Both the position numbers and the translations under genes were made by a program. From Bacteroidales bacterium (GTDB lineage: Bacteria; Bacteroidota; Bacteroidia; Bacteroidales; WCHB1-69), in assembly GCA_017650305.1 (NCBI GenBank), contig JAGCFD010000013.1, forward strand, positions 1 through 32,922: DNA of 32,922 nucleotides. Reading direction: 5' to 3'. Shown piece by piece: positions 31,938 to 32,922 of this stretch. Each line of letters starts with the position of its first letter. The first letter of the stretch is position 1. Under the pieces are notes generated by a model. The model did not search any database and had not been told where the DNA came from. It worked only from the letters and a program-made list of their open reading frames with translations.

Positions 31938-32922
31938 TTATACTTCATTGACGCCGAGGGCTTTGTTGCGTTCGCGGCGTTCACGACGGCGGGCAGCGCC
32001 ACGGGCGTTCCATTCGGCGAACTTACTGTAGATGATCGGGATGAGGATCAGCGTCACCAAGGTGGAGAAAGTCAGGCCCCAGGCCACGACCATACCCATG
32101 GAGTTCCACATCTCAGCACCTTCGCCTTTGTCAATGGCCAAGGGGATCATGCCGAGCACGGTGGTCAGTGTGGTCATCAAGATTGGGCGCAGACGGGAAC
32201 GACCGCCGGCGACGACTGCATCCTTGATGCTCATGCCGCGCTCAACGCAAAGGCTAGTGTAGTCGATGAGCACGATACCGTTCTTCACCACAATACCGAT
32301 CAACATCATCAAGCCAATCAACGCCATGATACCCAATGCCGTGCGCGTGACGGCCAGGCCGATCAACACACCGGTGAGGGCGAAGAGGATGGAGAGCATG
32401 ATGACAAACGGGTAGGTGAACGACTCGAACTGAGCAGCCATCACCACATAGACGAGGATGACGATCAGGGCCATCAGCATGAACATGTCGCCGAAAGCGT
32501 CCTGCTGGTCTTCCCATGTACCACCAATCTTATAGTCAAGCGTGGAGGGGACATCCATTTGGTCGAGCTCTTTTTGCGCCGAAGCCACCAGTTCACTTAA
32601 CGCGGCGCCCTTGGCCACCACGCAGGAGACTTTGACCATACGTTCACGGTCTTTACGGACGATGGTCGGCGGGGTGAAGGTCTCCTCCACTGTAGCTACA
32701 TCGCCTACACGGATACCCTTGCCCATGTTGTTGTACATCAGAATGTTCTCGATGGCGTGGATGTCGTTACGGAACTCAGGTGCATAACGCACGCGGATGT
32801 TGTACTCGTCACCGTCCTCACGGAACTGCGATGCCGTGTAGCCGTTGAAGCGGTTGCGCACGTAGCCGGCTGCCGTCGTGGAGTTGAGTCCGTTTTCGGC
32901 CAGCTTCTGGCGGTCGAAGACC
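31938..32922 (-). CDS. RND efflux permease (AcrB/HAE1-type), C-terminal third only
   Basis: The frame is open to the window edge, so only the last ~328 residues are present and the real start lies beyond 32922. The visible part covers the end of the second porter loop (VFDRQKLAENGLNSTTAAGY, then the TPPTIVRKDRERMVKV strand) and helices 8-12. Diagnostic segments are AAQFESFTYPFVIMLSI, GLMMLIGIVVKNGIVLIDYT and RLRPILMTTLTTVLGMIPLA, all typical of proton-driven hydrophobe/amphiphile exporters. It ends with a basic cytoplasmic tail (ARRRERRERNKALGVNEV). Such pumps extrude drugs, bile salts or detergents together with a membrane-fusion protein and an outer-membrane channel, which should lie upstream outside the window. 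The downstream PG0541-like gene is the expected Bacteroidota companion. Confidence 0.93.
   Translation of the reverse strand, partial: VFDRQKLAENGLNSTTAAGYVRNRFNGYTASQFREDGDEYNIRVRYAPEFRNDIHAIENILMYNNMGKGIRVGDVATVEETFTPPTIVRKDRERMVKVSCVVAKGAALSELVASAQKELDQMDVPSTLDYKIGGTWEDQQDAFGDMFMLMALIVILVYVVMAAQFESFTYPFVIMLSILFALTGVLIGLAVTRTALGIMALIGLMMLIGIVVKNGIVLIDYTSLCVERGMSIKDAVVAGGRSRLRPILMTTLTTVLGMIPLAIDKGEGAEMWNSMGMVVAWGLTFSTLVTLILIPIIYSKFAEWNARGAARRRERRERNKALGVNEV

Overview
The window looks like chromosomal DNA from an uncultured member of the order Bacteroidales (phylum Bacteroidota). The main evidence is the promoter pattern: at least fourteen gene starts are preceded by the Bacteroidota sigma -7 element TAnnTTTG (usually TATTTTTGC or TACTTTTGC), and upstream Shine-Dalgarno signals are not evident. 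Gene content agrees: a PG0541-type companion of an RND pump, a giant secreted alpha-2-macroglobulin, a signal-peptide M16 peptidase and a TonB_C/OmpA protein. No phage, plasmid, transposase, CRISPR array or rRNA gene was seen.

Layout. 1-3.3 kb: the 3' end of an alpha/beta hydrolase, tcdA (a tRNA t6A-modification enzyme), a small membrane protein, a 635-bp non-coding stretch rich in small hairpins, and an SDR oxidoreductase. 3.3-9.3 kb: one 1994-codon alpha-2-macroglobulin gene with a CxEQ thioester. 9.4-12.3 kb: an SRPBCC-like protein and lptB (LPS export ATPase), convergent with a secreted subtilase. 12.3-12.6 kb: tRNA-Val(GAC) and tRNA-Ser(GGA). 12.6-16.6 kb: a lipoprotein DNA/RNA endonuclease, gcvT, a DUF3298-like lipoprotein and a DMT permease. 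16.7-24.8 kb, minus strand: an M16 peptidase, then an operon gyrA-TPR-TPR. 25-29.4 kb: a conserved unknown protein, tRNA-Glu(TTC), and gatE-gatD, an archaeal-type Glu-tRNA(Gln) amidotransferase. 29.6-32.9 kb, minus strand: a TonB_C/OmpA-like protein, kptA (RNA 2'-phosphotransferase), and an RND efflux permease (cut by the window edge) followed by its PG0541-type partner.

Three things stand out. First, a 28-30 bp palindromic element (arms GTAGAGACG / CGTCTCTAC) occurs four times, with a fifth divergent relative. Two identical copies lie in frame inside the alpha-2-macroglobulin gene exactly 300 bp apart and are translated as RDVPWRVST. A third supplies the stop codon of the PG0541-like gene. 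A fourth forms a terminator-like hairpin after gcvT. This resembles the protein-invading Rickettsia palindromic elements. Second, gatDE was originally described as an archaeal hallmark, and here it sits in a bacterial chromosome beside tRNA-Glu. Third, the 1.9-2.5 kb region holds a second family of hairpins with a CCCC-TAN-GGGG core and a CTACAGA tag.

Translation and RNA metabolism recur (tcdA, gatDE, kptA, three tRNAs), mixed with envelope functions (lptB, alpha-2-macroglobulin, M16 and S8 peptidases, RND pump, OmpA-like protein). The order reads as ordinary core genome rather than one dedicated system. All calls come from reading the sequence; no database search was run.
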